DNA of 38,951 bases from CAZWCX01 sp964632945. Its GTDB lineage: Bacteria; Planctomycetota; MHYJ01; WSZJ01; CAZWCX01. Location: NCBI GenBank assembly GCA_964632945.1, contig CAZWCX010000069.1:1-38951 (forward strand), given 5' to 3'. Below the pieces are notes generated by a model. The model did no database searches and had not been told where the DNA came from. It saw nothing but the letters and a program-made list of their open reading frames with translations. Position numbers and translations under genes: made by a program. Below, piece after piece: positions 1 to 11,782 of the stretch (positions are counted from its first letter, which is position 1; each line of letters begins with the position of its first letter).

Positions 1-374
1 ACGGAGCCGGGTTGTTCGCGAACAGCGAAGCTGTTCGCGAATAATCCGGGCTAGCCGGCTTCTCCACGAAGCCGCTGACGCGGCTGCAGGAACCATCCGG
101 GCTCGCGGGCCATCCATGTCGAGATCCCGGGCTCGGCCGAGTCGATTTTCGCGCCCGGCAAGGCGCGAGGAGGAGGCGATGCCCCGGTGCATCGCCGACG
201 ACGCGGGACGAAGCCCGACGCGAAAAGCGACCGCAGCAAGCGCGGAGATGCCTCTGGGAGCCCCACCCGGCCGGTCCGTCGCCGGCGACCCGGTGCGACC
301 GATCCTGATTGTCGCGCCGCAAACCTCGGTGGTACAACAACCCTGTCCTGCGTCCCGTCCCCGAGGAGATTCGC
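1..374. other. Intergenic leader region with three stacked hairpins
   Basis: No gene is supported here. The first 85 bases hold three back-to-back inverted repeats. An 11-bp perfect stem TTCGCGAACAG / CTGTTCGCGAA lies at 15-25 and 31-41 with a 5-nt loop. A 7-bp stem CGGCTTC / GAAGCCG lies at 56-62 and 68-74. A 6-bp stem AGCCGC / GCGGCT lies at 70-75 and 80-85, overlapping the second. None is followed by a T-run on either strand. They may end transcription of a gene outside the window or be a small repeat element. The remaining bases up to the phosphoesterase start show no clear promoter. Confidence 0.5.
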
Positions 375-1796
375 ATGCGTTCCCGCTTCGCCATCCACCG
401 CCCCGTGATTCTGCGCGCTGCGCTGGCCGTCGCCGTAAGCCTCGGGCTCGCCGCGCCCGCCCTGGGCCATGACCCGGTCGAACTCCGGCCCGACCGGGCG
501 ATCTACCGTCCCGGGAAACTTCCCGACCGCATCGTGCTGACCTGGAACGACGATCCCGCGACCACGCAGGCGGTGACCTGGCGAACCGATTCCTCCATCA
601 CGGGCGCGCGGGCGCAAATCGCCCGCTCCGGACCGGGACCCGATTTCGTGCGCACCGCCGTCGAGGTTCCCGCGGAGAGCACGCCGCTGCGCCTGGAGAC
701 GGGCGAGGCGCTCTTCCATACGGCGGTCTTTCGCGCCCTGGAGCCCGACACGAAATACGCCTATCGGGTGGGAGACGGGACCTGGTGGAGCGAGTGGCTT
801 CAGTTCCGCACGGCGGCGGCCGGAGAGGCGCCGCTCACCTTCGTCTACTTCGGCGATGCCCAGAACGACCTGCGCGCCCACTGGTCGCGCGTCGTCCGCG
901 AGGCGTTTTCCGATGCGCCGCGCGCCCGCTTTCTCCTGCACGCCGGCGACCTCGTCGACAACGGGGAAAACGACTCTCAGTGGGGGGAATGGTTCGGGGC
1001 GGGCGGATGGGTGAACGGGATGATCCCCTCGCTCGCAACCCCCGGAAACCACGAATACGTGAAGGACGCCGGGATCCCCGGGGGGCGCCGCCTGACGCGC
1101 TACTGGCGCCCCCAGTTCGCCCTCCCCGGGAACGGCCCCGCGGGGTTCGAGGAGACCGTCTATTCCCTCGACATCCAGGGGGTCCGGATCGTCTCGCTGG
1201 ACTCGAACCGGGATCCCGGGCATCAGGTCGCCTGGCTCGAGCAGACGCTCTCCCGCGATCCCCGGCGCTGGACCGTGGTCACCTTCCACCATCCGGTGTT
1301 TTCCACCAAGCTGGGCCGGGACAACCCGGAGATCCGCCGCCGCTGGAAGCCGATTTTCGATCGCCACCGGGTCGACCTGGTCCTGCAAGGGCACGACCAC
1401 TCCTACGCGCGCACCGGACTGCGCGTCCCGGAGAATCTGGTGGCCGGCATCAACGTCCGCAGTCGCGAGGGCGGCACCGTCTACGTCGTGTCGGTGAGCG
1501 GGCCGAAGATGTACGATATCCTGCGCCAGCCGCACATGCGGCGCGCCGCGGAGGACACCCAGCTCTACCAGATCATCACCATCGACGGAGAGACGCTCGA
1601 GTACGAGGCGCGCACGGCCACGGGCGAGCCATACGACGGGTTCGTCCTGCGCAAGCGCCCGGGAGCGACCAATGAGCTGATCGAGCGCGTGCCGGAAGTC
1701 CCGGAACGGCTGCGCGGAAAGCCCGCCGGCGACCCGCCGGCCGGACATCCCCCGGTCGAGACCGCTCCCAAGCCGGGCAGGGACGAGCCGATCTAG
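375..1796 (+). CDS. Secreted purple-acid-phosphatase-like metallophosphoesterase
   Basis: The 473-residue product is predicted to be an exported phosphoester hydrolase with a two-metal centre. The ATG at 375 is preferred because GAGGAG precedes it and it opens a classic signal peptide (basic start, then a hydrophobic run ending near PALGHD). An upstream ATG at 309 would bury that signal. Residues about 50-150 look like the fibronectin-like N-terminal domain of purple acid phosphatases. The calcineurin-like motifs follow in order: GDAQND, AGDLVDNG, GNHEY (about 224-228), TFHHPVFS and GHDHSYA. The last about 40 residues are proline-rich and probably disordered. The substrate cannot be told from sequence; extracellular phosphate scavenging is likely from the family. 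The next gene starts 15 bases downstream. Confidence 0.88.
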   Translation: MRSRFAIHRPVILRAALAVAVSLGLAAPALGHDPVELRPDRAIYRPGKLPDRIVLTWNDDPATTQAVTWRTDSSITGARAQIARSGPGPDFVRTAVEVPAESTPLRLETGEALFHTAVFRALEPDTKYAYRVGDGTWWSEWLQFRTAAAGEAPLTFVYFGDAQNDLRAHWSRVVREAFSDAPRARFLLHAGDLVDNGENDSQWGEWFGAGGWVNGMIPSLATPGNHEYVKDAGIPGGRRLTRYWRPQFALPGNGPAGFEETVYSLDIQGVRIVSLDSNRDPGHQVAWLEQTLSRDPRRWTVVTFHHPVFSTKLGRDNPEIRRRWKPIFDRHRVDLVLQGHDHSYARTGLRVPENLVAGINVRSREGGTVYVVSVSGPKMYDILRQPHMRRAAEDTQLYQIITIDGETLEYEARTATGEPYDGFVLRKRPGATNELIERVPEVPERLRGKPAGDPPAGHPPVETAPKPGRDEPI

Positions 1797-1811
1797 CGCA
1801 AGGCGATCGCG

Positions 1812-2393
1812 ATGAAGTGGGTGTGCGTCTTTTGCGGGGCGAACTCGGGTTCGCGCCCGGAGCATGCCGAAGCGGCGCGCCGCATGGGCGAGGAGATCGC
1901 CCGCCGGGGGCGCGGCCTCGTCTTCGGCGGCGGCCGCGTCGGTCTGATGGGCGTGATCGCGGATGCCGCGCTCGCCGCGGGAGCCCCGGCGGTCGGCGTC
2001 ATCCCCGAGGCCCTCGCCACCAAGGAACTCGCCCACGACGGCCTGACCGAGATCCACGTGGTGCGCTCGATGCACGAGCGCAAGGCGCTCATGGCGGAAC
2101 GCTCCGACGCCTTCGTCGCGCTCCCGGGCGGCTTCGGCACCCTCGAGGAGTTCTTTGAGGTGCTCACCTGGGCGCAGCTGGGCTTTCACGCCAAGCCCTG
2201 CGGTCTCCTCGACGTGGCGGGTTACTTCGGCCCGTTGCAGACCTTCTTCGACCATGCCGTGGACGAGGGATTCCTGCGTCCCGAGCACCGCGGCATGGTG
2301 GTCGCCGCGACGGACCCCGCGCGTCTCCTCGACGCGCTCGACGCCTGGACGCCCCCTCCCGTGAAAAAGTGGATCGGACGGTCCGAGACGTGA
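1812..2393 (+). CDS. LOG-family protein (TIGR00730-type), putative nucleotide phosphoribohydrolase
   Basis: The 193-residue protein has the full length of the LOG (lonely guy) family. These cytosolic Rossmann-fold enzymes hydrolyse nucleoside 5'-monophosphates, including cytokinin ribotides in plants and some bacteria. The start MKWVCVFCGANSG is typical, and the signature is intact: an ERK(A) segment followed by PGGFGTLEEFFEV, which form the active site and nucleotide pocket. An AAGG sequence before the ATG serves as a weak ribosome site. Spacing to the phosphatase gene before it (15 bases) and the zinc-ribbon gene after it (22 bases) suggests one transcript. Bacterial LOG proteins are often misnamed lysine decarboxylases; nothing here supports that activity. 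Confidence 0.88.
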   Translation: MKWVCVFCGANSGSRPEHAEAARRMGEEIARRGRGLVFGGGRVGLMGVIADAALAAGAPAVGVIPEALATKELAHDGLTEIHVVRSMHERKALMAERSDAFVALPGGFGTLEEFFEVLTWAQLGFHAKPCGLLDVAGYFGPLQTFFDHAVDEGFLRPEHRGMVVAATDPARLLDALDAWTPPPVKKWIGRSET

Positions 2394-2415
2394 CCCCTTC
2401 GCGAAAGGCGCGCCC

Positions 2416-3144
2416 ATGAATGCACCGTCTCCCGCCTGCCCGTTCTGCTCCTCCGCCCCGCCGGAGGCCGCCGTCTTCTGTCCCGCTTGCGGGGCGCGGC
2501 TCGATTCCGAACGGCTGGCGCGGGACGCCTTCCCGCCGCTGGAAGCCCTGCTCGAGCGGGCGCGCGCCCACCCCCGGCGCGCCCTCTTCCTGCGCCAGGG
2601 CCCCCGACGCGAGGATTCGCTGCGGGAAGTCCGGGGTCTCCTGTTTCCGTTCGCGCTGCTCGGCCCGGCGTTCGCCGAGTCCCCCGCTTCGCCGTTCGGA
2701 TTCGTCCTGCGCCCGCGGGTCCTGGTCTGCGACGCCCGGCTCGACCACCTCCCGTCTTTCCTGCCGCTGCTCGAGGAGACCGCGCGCGCGGCCGTTCCCC
2801 TGGCCATCTTCTGCGAGAACGTGGGCGGCGACCTCCTGAAGACCCTGGTGGTCAACCAGGAGCGCAAGACCCTCACGACGTTCCCATTGACTCCCGTGCA
2901 GGCCGGCGCCGCTTCGCTCGAACTCGGGCCGGTCGCGCGTGCCGCCAACACGCAGGTGCTGAAGGGACCGCCGCCTGCGCTCACGGCGTGCGGCGCGTTC
3001 GACGAACTCTGGGCCTCGCCGACCGCGACGTTCCATCCGCAAAACGACGGACCCGACGCCGTGCACCTGATCGAGGCGGGCGGGCGCACCGTCCTGGAGG
3101 CTCGCGCGAAGTTCCACCGCGCCCTGGTGCATCTGACTCCGTGA
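2416..3144 (+). CDS. Zinc-ribbon protein with a GroEL apical-domain-like body
   Basis: A 242-residue cytosolic protein without signal peptide or membrane segment. Residues 8-25 form a four-cysteine zinc ribbon (CPFC and CPAC). From about residue 66 the sequence follows the chaperonin apical domain. DSLREVRGLLFPFALLGPAF sits where GroEL has its VEGMQFDRGYLSPYF segment. RVLVCDARLDHLPSFLPLLE matches the ILxxDKKIxxxxxLLPxLE strand-helix, and VPLAIFCENVGGDLLKTLVV matches [20 protein letters not shown]. No equatorial ATPase domain is present, so it cannot fold proteins by the GroEL cycle. A role in binding unfolded protein or a GroEL partner is only a guess. The homology is read by eye. An AAAGG site precedes the ATG. 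Confidence 0.7.
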   Translation: MNAPSPACPFCSSAPPEAAVFCPACGARLDSERLARDAFPPLEALLERARAHPRRALFLRQGPRREDSLREVRGLLFPFALLGPAFAESPASPFGFVLRPRVLVCDARLDHLPSFLPLLEETARAAVPLAIFCENVGGDLLKTLVVNQERKTLTTFPLTPVQAGAASLELGPVARAANTQVLKGPPPALTACGAFDELWASPTATFHPQNDGPDAVHLIEAGGRTVLEARAKFHRALVHLTP

Positions 3145-3190
3145 CCCGAGGCGCGCCGCCCGGATCGCGGCCACGCCGCGGCCGAATTCT

Positions 3191-3219
3191 TTGACGCCGT
3201 CCGCGTGCTCCGCTACGAT
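3191..3219 (+). promoter_or_regulatory. Sigma-70-type promoter for the biotin carboxylase operon
   Basis: TTGACG at 3191-3196 and TACGAT at 3214-3219 are separated by exactly 17 bases. They lie about 100 bases before the biotin carboxylase ATG, which suggests a leader near 95 nt. The match is 5 of 6 and 4 of 6 to the consensus. Confidence 0.5.
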
Positions 3220-3320
3220 CGGTTCTCGGCGCCCGTTGAACGGGTCGCGCCATCCGTCGTGCCGCTTGCGCCCGGCCCGGAGGGCGATCGCCGCGGGTCC
3301 TTCCCCGATCGCGCCCATCC

Positions 3321-4847
<1,527 letters not shown>

Positions 4848-5327
4848 CCGGCGCTTCGCCTTCTCCGTATCCGCGGACGGCGAGGCCATCGTGGTCCATG
4901 ACGGGACCCGGGAGCATCGTCTGCTTCTGGACCGCTCGAAGCGCTGCATCCGCGCCGCGGAACTCGACCGCCGGCAGCTCCGCTTCGGCTTCCAGCGCAA
5001 GGGGGATGTCTACGAGATCCTCCTGGACGGCATCGTGTACGAGGTGGCGGTCTCCGACCCGCGCTTCGAATCGTTCATGAAACTTCGCCCGCAAGCCGCG
5101 GAGGCCTCCGGTCGGGCGACCGTGCGTGCGCCGATCCCAGGGCTGGTGACCGCCCACCGCGTCAAGGTCGGCGACCGGGTGACGCGCAATCAGTGTCTGG
5201 TCGTCCTCGCCGCCATGAAGCTCGAGAACGAGATCTCCGCCCCCCGCGACGGCTCCGTCATCGAACTGCTCGCACCGGTCGGGAAGGCCGTGGAGAAGAA
5301 CGAACCCCTCGTCCTCCTGGAGTAGCC

Positions 5328-6194
5328 ATGACCTGGGAGCGACTGACCGCCGAGGGGGAAGAGCACCTTCGCATGGGTCGGCCGGGGGAAGCCGGCGAGC
5401 GATTCGCGGAAGCCGTGAGAGCGGCGGAGTCGTTTCCGCCCGGCGACGAACGACTTCCGGTCGCCCTCGCCCACCTGGCCGCCGCGCGCAAGCAACAGGG
5501 CCGGTTCCCGGAGGCCCTCGACCTGCTCACGCGCGCGATCGCCACGCGCGAGGCCGCGGTCGGCCCGGACCATCCCGATGTCGCGCAGCTGGTCAACAAC
5601 CTCGGCGCACTCTACCTCGCGCAGGGCCGCATGATCGAGGCCTCGGCGGCGCACCAGCGGGCGCTCCGGATCAAGGAGTCCGCCTTCGGACCGGATCATC
5701 CCTCGACGGCGGTCAGCCTGAACAACCTCGGCGAGATCTTCCGGGCGCAGAACCGGGTCGGCGAGGCCGAACGCCTCTTCCAGCGCGCCCTGGAGATCCA
5801 GGAACGGGCCCTGGGCCCCGACCATCCGGACGTGGCGCGAGTGGCCAACAACCTCGCGCTCCTCTACAAGCGGATGGGCCGAACCGACGAGGCCGAAATC
5901 CTCTACAAGCGCTCCCTCGCGATCTACGGCCGCACTTTCGGGGCGGAGCATCCGCAGATCGCCATCGGCCTCAACAACCTGGCCGAAATGTATCGCGTGC
6001 AGGGCCGGCGGGAGGATGCCGACCCGCTTTATCGCCGGGCGATCGCCATCCTCGAAAAGACCCTCGGCAGTCGTCATCCGGATCTGGCGACGATGCTGAG
6101 GAACTACGCCGCGCTGCTGCGGGAACTCGGACGCGCGGCCGAGGCGGAGGCCCTGGAGTCGCGCGCCCGCGGGATGCAGGGCGACGGGCGTTGA
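5328..6194 (+). CDS. Kinesin-light-chain-type TPR repeat protein
   Basis: A 288-residue cytosolic protein made almost wholly of 42-residue tetratricopeptide repeats of the kinesin light chain kind. Five repeats carry the recurring GxxHPxxAxxxNNLAxLYxxxGRxxEAExLYxRALxI pattern (from about residue 75 to 275). Such repeats form helical scaffolds for protein binding. No catalytic domain is visible. The ATG at 5328 lies two bases after the stop of the biotin carrier gene and uses a GGAG inside that gene's last codons, so the two are translationally coupled. A longer reading from 5193 would run inside the carrier gene and is not needed. Why a scaffold sits in a carboxylase operon is unknown. Confidence 0.87.
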   Translation: MTWERLTAEGEEHLRMGRPGEAGERFAEAVRAAESFPPGDERLPVALAHLAAARKQQGRFPEALDLLTRAIATREAAVGPDHPDVAQLVNNLGALYLAQGRMIEASAAHQRALRIKESAFGPDHPSTAVSLNNLGEIFRAQNRVGEAERLFQRALEIQERALGPDHPDVARVANNLALLYKRMGRTDEAEILYKRSLAIYGRTFGAEHPQIAIGLNNLAEMYRVQGRREDADPLYRRAIAILEKTLGSRHPDLATMLRNYAALLRELGRAAEAEALESRARGMQGDGR

Positions 6195-6722
6195 AACGGT
6201 CCCCGGCCCAAGCGCGGAGCGGTCCCAATGGGTCCCGCACCTGCGCCCGCAACTGCCGCACCCCCGCGTCCCCCGGTCGCCCCTCCACGAGTCGGTCGAA
6301 CTCCCCGCGGGCCGCGGCGAAGTTCCCCAGGCGCAAATGGGCGCGTCTCCGCAGGTCGGCCGCCGGATTGCCCGGAGCTCCCGCGAGCCACGCCAAGGCC
6401 CGGCGTGCGCCTTCCTCCCGCGCAGGTAGAAGGCCGTGGCGCTCCCCGAAGCGATCTCGCAGGCAGCGTTGTAGTCCGCATCCGCCTCGCTCCAGTCTCC
6501 TCCCAGTTCAGGCAGGCGCCCCCGCCAGGCCAGCGCCACGCCGGGCCGAACGGAATCTTCTGCAAAGGTGCGGGCCAGGCCGAAATCGCCGACCCGCGGC
6601 CGTCCTTGCGTCGACCAGAATGTTTCCCGGCTTGAGATCCCGGTGGACGATGCCGTGCCGATGCGCCTCCGCCGGCGCATGGTTCCGATCGAGACGCGCG
6701 GCGCCTCTTCCCGGCGGGTCGT
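6195..6722 (-). pseudogene. Decayed Ser/Thr protein kinase-TPR gene
   Basis: Read on the minus strand, kinase and TPR pieces follow each other in changing frames. A stretch ending VSIGT (about 6722-6681) precedes EAHRHGIVHRDLKPGNILVD (6610-6669, catalytic loop) in a second frame. GRPRVGDFGLART (6567-6605, the Mg-binding DFG) then resumes the first frame. Most of the C-lobe after DFG is missing. TPR-like sequence follows (GDWSEADADYNAA, to about 6399). It then shifts frame again to LGNFAAARGEFDRLVEGRPG (to about 6195). At least three frameshifts and an internal deletion make this a relic, not a working gene. The N-lobe is lost at the upstream end. It fills most of the 660-base space between two plus-strand genes. 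Confidence 0.75.
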
Positions 6723-6811
6723 CCTCCCCCCCGAGAGCGTCATCCATGCGATTGCGGCGGTCCCCCGGGCGCCGGCCGGCGGAGACTCGTGCTTCCACGA
6801 CACCGGAGTTT

Positions 6812-6820
6812 TGGTATACT
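6812..6820 (+). promoter_or_regulatory. Extended -10 promoter element
   Basis: TGGTATACT (TGn followed by TATACT) lies 34 bases before the ATG of the TPR/zincin gene. No good -35 element stands 16-18 bases upstream, which fits the extended -10 class. Confidence 0.35.
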
Positions 6821-6853
6821 CCCGTGCGTGCGCCCTCCTTCCGGGGACCGGTC

Positions 6854-9502
6854 ATGATCGACCGCAGATGGATCGCCGCCTGCCTGCTCTCCGGCGCCCT
6901 CCTCTTCGCCCTCCCGACCCCCGCGCCGGCGCAGGACCCGCCGCGGGCCGCCGAACTCGCGAAGCAGGCCATGGACCGCCTGATCCGCGGCGACTTCAAG
7001 GAAGGCCTGGCCCTCGCGGAGGAGGCCCTCCGGCTCGATCCCGAATGCGCGGCGGCGTATGGCGCGCGCGGCTATCAGCGCACGATCGCGGGCCGGTATA
7101 CCCTGGCGGCGGCGGATCTGCGACGGGCGTACGAGGGGGAACCCGGCAACATCTATTGGCCCTGGCAGCTCGTCAAGGCCTACATGTCCCTGGACCAGTG
7201 GCAGGCAGCCCTGGACGTGGCGGAAGACGCCTACGGAAAGAAACAGCAGCCGGCCATGCTGTCCCTGCGCGGACTGGCGCGGATCAATCTGGGCGACGTC
7301 GATGCCGGCCTCGCCGACATGGACCAGGCGATCAAGCAGCGGAACGAGGCGGCCCTGATCAACCGCTTCGACGGCTACCTCTTCAAGGCCGACTGGCCAT
7401 CCCTGTTCGAGGAAGGGACGCGGTTTCTGGCCACGCGCCAGCCCGGCGCCCACGCCTTCTTCTACCAGATCCGCGCGATGCTGGAGCGGGGCCGGATCGA
7501 CGAGGCTCAACGCCTGGCCGATGAGGCGGAACGCCTATACGGCCGCTACGTCGAGGCCCGCCTCGGCCGCGCCCTGGTCCTCGGTGCTCCCGCCGCGGGC
7601 CCGAAGTACGATCCCGTCCGCGCGCTTGCGGTGGCGCGCTCGGCCGTCGGCGCCCAGAATCAGGCGATCGTTCCCAACACGATTGCGCGGATCCTGTTCC
7701 TGGCCGAACGCCACCACGATGCGATCGCGGAACTGGAGACGCGCGGCCGCCTCAGCAGTTTCGAGACCCGGTTCCTCCTCGGCGCGTCGCACTTCCGGCT
7801 CGGCGACACCCGCGCCGCGCGCACGCACCTCCTCGAGGCCCGGCGCATCAACCCGTACGTGAGCCGTCACGCCGCGGCCGTGCCGGGGCTGGAGGCCTTC
7901 CTGTCGCGCCTGGACCGCGAGGTCGAAGCCGAGGGCAAGTCGGCCGATCGGCGCGCCCTCGTCGAGGAGCGCACCACCTCCCTGGGCACTCTCTCGGAAA
8001 TCGAGACGCTGGTCATGCGTTTCCAGTTCGAGCGGGCCCTGGGCGAGTTCGAGCGCTACCTCGGAACGCTGCAGTCTTCGCTGCGCAAGGCCGAAACCGC
8101 GCGGCGGATCGACGAGGTGCGCGGCCTGGCCACCCTGTTCGCCCGGCTGCGCGAGGGTCTGAATCAGGGACGGATCAAGGACCTTGCGCTCGAGGTGGAG
8201 GGCATGAAGGTCACCCTCACGAAGGCCCTCGATGCGGAGTGGTTCGAATTCGCCATTCCCCGCGGCCAGGGCAAAGGGATGTGGCCCGGGCTCGGCGTGG
8301 AGACCATGCTCGACTTCCTGGAGCGGATGAACCCCACGCCGGAGGAGCGGTTCGCGCTCGGGGTGCTGGCCTGGGACTTCGGACTGCACAAGCGGGCGTT
8401 CGAAACCGTGGAGAAGGCCACGGCCGCCGACCGGAAGCTGCTCGAGCGGCGAAATGGCTTCGTCGCGCATCGCCGCGGCCTCGCGATCCCGGAAGGGGGG
8501 TTCGAGTCCTGGAAGGGCGCCTGGGTGACCCCGGAAGAAAAGGAGAACCTCGCCAAGGGACTGGTCTCGTGGGAAGGAGAGTGGGTGACCCCGGGCGACC
8601 GGGAGAAACTGGCCCGCGGCCTCCTCAAGGTCGGGACGGAATGGGTGCCGCGGGAAGAGGCGGAATTGCTGCGGCGCGGCTTCAAGAAGTTCAAGGACCG
8701 CTGGTACACGCGCTCGGAGTACGACGCACTCCGCTCCAACTGGGAGGTCGGCTGGGAAACCGAGACGGACCATTACCGCATCAAGACCAACGAGAGCGAG
8801 GAACTCGCCCGGGAGCTCGGACTGCTGGTCGAGGAGACCTACGCCGAGTGCCGGCGGATGCACGGCGGCAAGGAGCCCTCCCTGCCTTCGGGACAAAAGA
8901 TGACTCTCTATGCCTTCGCCAACTTCGAGGATTATCGGCGGTACTGCGTCGAGCAGAAGGCGGAGGACCAACTCCAGGCCAGCGGGTTCGCGCGCTCGAA
9001 CTCCAATGTGGTGGCGGGCTGGAACAAGACAGGCAATACCCAGCAGTTCCTGCAGACCATGTCGCACGAGGCCGCGCACCTTTTCTACTACCGCGTGGCG
9101 CCTTCGGCGCGTCCGCCTTCCTGGTACGCGGAGGGCCTCGCCACGCAGCTCGAGGGGTTCGGTTGGGACGGCGCACGGTACGTCTTCGACCGGGTGTCGC
9201 TCTCCCGCCTCCCGTTTCTGAAGCAGGCCGCCAGGGCCGCAGAACTGTTCACGATCGACCAACTTCTGACGGGGGACGCGCTGCAGTTGATCAAGCAGGA
9301 CACGGAGCGTGCGCTCACGTTTTATGCCCAATGCTGGGCTCTGGTCTACTGGCTGACGGAAGCCGCGCCCGCCGAGGCCGCGGAAGCATTCGGCAGATAC
9401 CGGGAATCCGTGGACGGCGGGAGCGCGCGGGACTTCAAAGGCTTCTTCAAGGATCCGACGCGGATGGAAGCGGACTACCTGAAGTTCGTGAAGGGATTGT
9501 AG
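6854..9502 (+). CDS. Secreted TPR protein with W-rich repeats and a zincin (peptidase MA-like) domain
   Basis: An 882-residue exported protein. The ATG at 6854 opens a signal peptide (MIDRRWIAAC to about PAPAQD). Residues 30-330 hold TPR-like helical repeats. A middle helical region follows. Around 550-630 come four short repeats built on WVTPEE / WVTPGD / WVPREE / WYTRSE, each followed by a leucine/glycine helix. The C-terminal part is a gluzincin-like domain: HEAAH at 738-742 (two zinc ligands and catalytic Glu) and WYAEGLA with Glu760 as probable third ligand. This pattern matches peptidase-MA/DUF1570-type proteins, which are common in Planctomycetota. The substrate is unknown; the protein may process or bind envelope proteins. 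It stands alone between the pseudogene and the mutase operon. Confidence 0.82.
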   Translation: MIDRRWIAACLLSGALLFALPTPAPAQDPPRAAELAKQAMDRLIRGDFKEGLALAEEALRLDPECAAAYGARGYQRTIAGRYTLAAADLRRAYEGEPGNIYWPWQLVKAYMSLDQWQAALDVAEDAYGKKQQPAMLSLRGLARINLGDVDAGLADMDQAIKQRNEAALINRFDGYLFKADWPSLFEEGTRFLATRQPGAHAFFYQIRAMLERGRIDEAQRLADEAERLYGRYVEARLGRALVLGAPAAGPKYDPVRALAVARSAVGAQNQAIVPNTIARILFLAERHHDAIAELETRGRLSSFETRFLLGASHFRLGDTRAARTHLLEARRINPYVSRHAAAVPGLEAFLSRLDREVEAEGKSADRRALVEERTTSLGTLSEIETLVMRFQFERALGEFERYLGTLQSSLRKAETARRIDEVRGLATLFARLREGLNQGRIKDLALEVEGMKVTLTKALDAEWFEFAIPRGQGKGMWPGLGVETMLDFLERMNPTPEERFALGVLAWDFGLHKRAFETVEKATAADRKLLERRNGFVAHRRGLAIPEGGFESWKGAWVTPEEKENLAKGLVSWEGEWVTPGDREKLARGLLKVGTEWVPREEAELLRRGFKKFKDRWYTRSEYDALRSNWEVGWETETDHYRIKTNESEELARELGLLVEETYAECRRMHGGKEPSLPSGQKMTLYAFANFEDYRRYCVEQKAEDQLQASGFARSNSNVVAGWNKTGNTQQFLQTMSHEAAHLFYYRVAPSARPPSWYAEGLATQLEGFGWDGARYVFDRVSLSRLPFLKQAARAAELFTIDQLLTGDALQLIKQDTERALTFYAQCWALVYWLTEAAPAEAAEAFGRYRESVDGGSARDFKGFFKDPTRMEADYLKFVKGL

Positions 9503-9602
9503 CGGAAGACGGGGGCCGTCGCGACCGGGGGCGCCGCTGCGCGGGCGGCGGCCTGCAGTAATCCTCCCCCCGCTCCGGCGCCCGCGCTACAATGGCGGTG
9601 CC

Positions 9603-11236
<1,634 letters not shown>

Positions 11237-11240
<4 letters not shown>

Positions 11241-11653
11241 AAGCCCGCAAGATCGAGCACATCGGCATCGCCGTCCGCTCCATCGAGGAGACCCTCCCGC
11301 TCTGGCGCGACGTCCTGGGTCTGCATCACGAGGGGACCGAGACGGTCGACTCCATGAAGGTGCGGGTCGCGAAGCTGCGCGCGGGCGAGACGATCATCGA
11401 ATTGATCGAACCGCTGGAGGGAGAGGAGCCCACGCGTCGATTCCTCGAGAAGCGCGGCGAGGGCATCCATCACATCTGCCTGGAGGTCGAGAATCTGGCG
11501 GGGGCGGGGCAGGACCTCGCGGGGCGCGGGATCACGCCCCTCTACCCGGAACCGCGCCAGGGTTCCGGTCGTTCGCTCGTGAATTTCCTGCTCCCGAAAC
11601 AGACCCACGGCGTCCTGATCGAATTGAATCAGCTCCCGCACCAGCCCGGATAA
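11237..11653 (+). CDS. mce: Methylmalonyl-CoA epimerase
   Basis: A 138-residue protein of the vicinal-oxygen-chelate fold. It interconverts the (R) and (S) forms of methylmalonyl-CoA and so links propionyl-CoA carboxylase to the mutase. The start KIEHIGIAVRSIEETLPLWRDVLGL is diagnostic. Likely metal ligands are His8, His79 (GIHHICLEV) and Glu129 (VLIELN). Length is normal for the family. Its ATG overlaps the stop of the mutase gene (ATGA), so the two are made together. It ends 129 bases before a convergent gene. Confidence 0.92.
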
Positions 11654-11782
11654 GGGGGTCGCGCGCTGGGCGAGGCAGTCCGGCTCCGGACGGCCTTCAT
11701 GGCCGGCCGCAGCCCGCCTCCCGCGCCCTCGCCCGCCCGGAATCCTCGCCCGCCGCGCACTCCGCCTCCCGACGGGGCGGAA
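11654..11782. other. Convergent intergenic region with short hairpins
   Basis: This spacer separates the epimerase gene (plus) from the GGDEF gene (minus), which converge. It holds GTCCGG-CT-CCGGAC near 11678-11691 and further GGCC-based dyads around 11692-11712. These could end transcription from both sides, though no T-run is present. Confidence 0.3.

Noticed and set aside
51..3089. A 1012-codon open frame on the minus strand opposite the phosphatase, LOG and zinc-ribbon genes
   Set aside because: Open only because GC-rich codons rarely give stops on the opposite strand. It is arginine/glycine-rich without domains and covers three recognisable plus-strand genes.
5193..5327. Earlier start for the TPR gene
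   Set aside because: It would lie inside the biotin carrier gene. The ATG at 5328 has GGAG and the usual two-base coupling.
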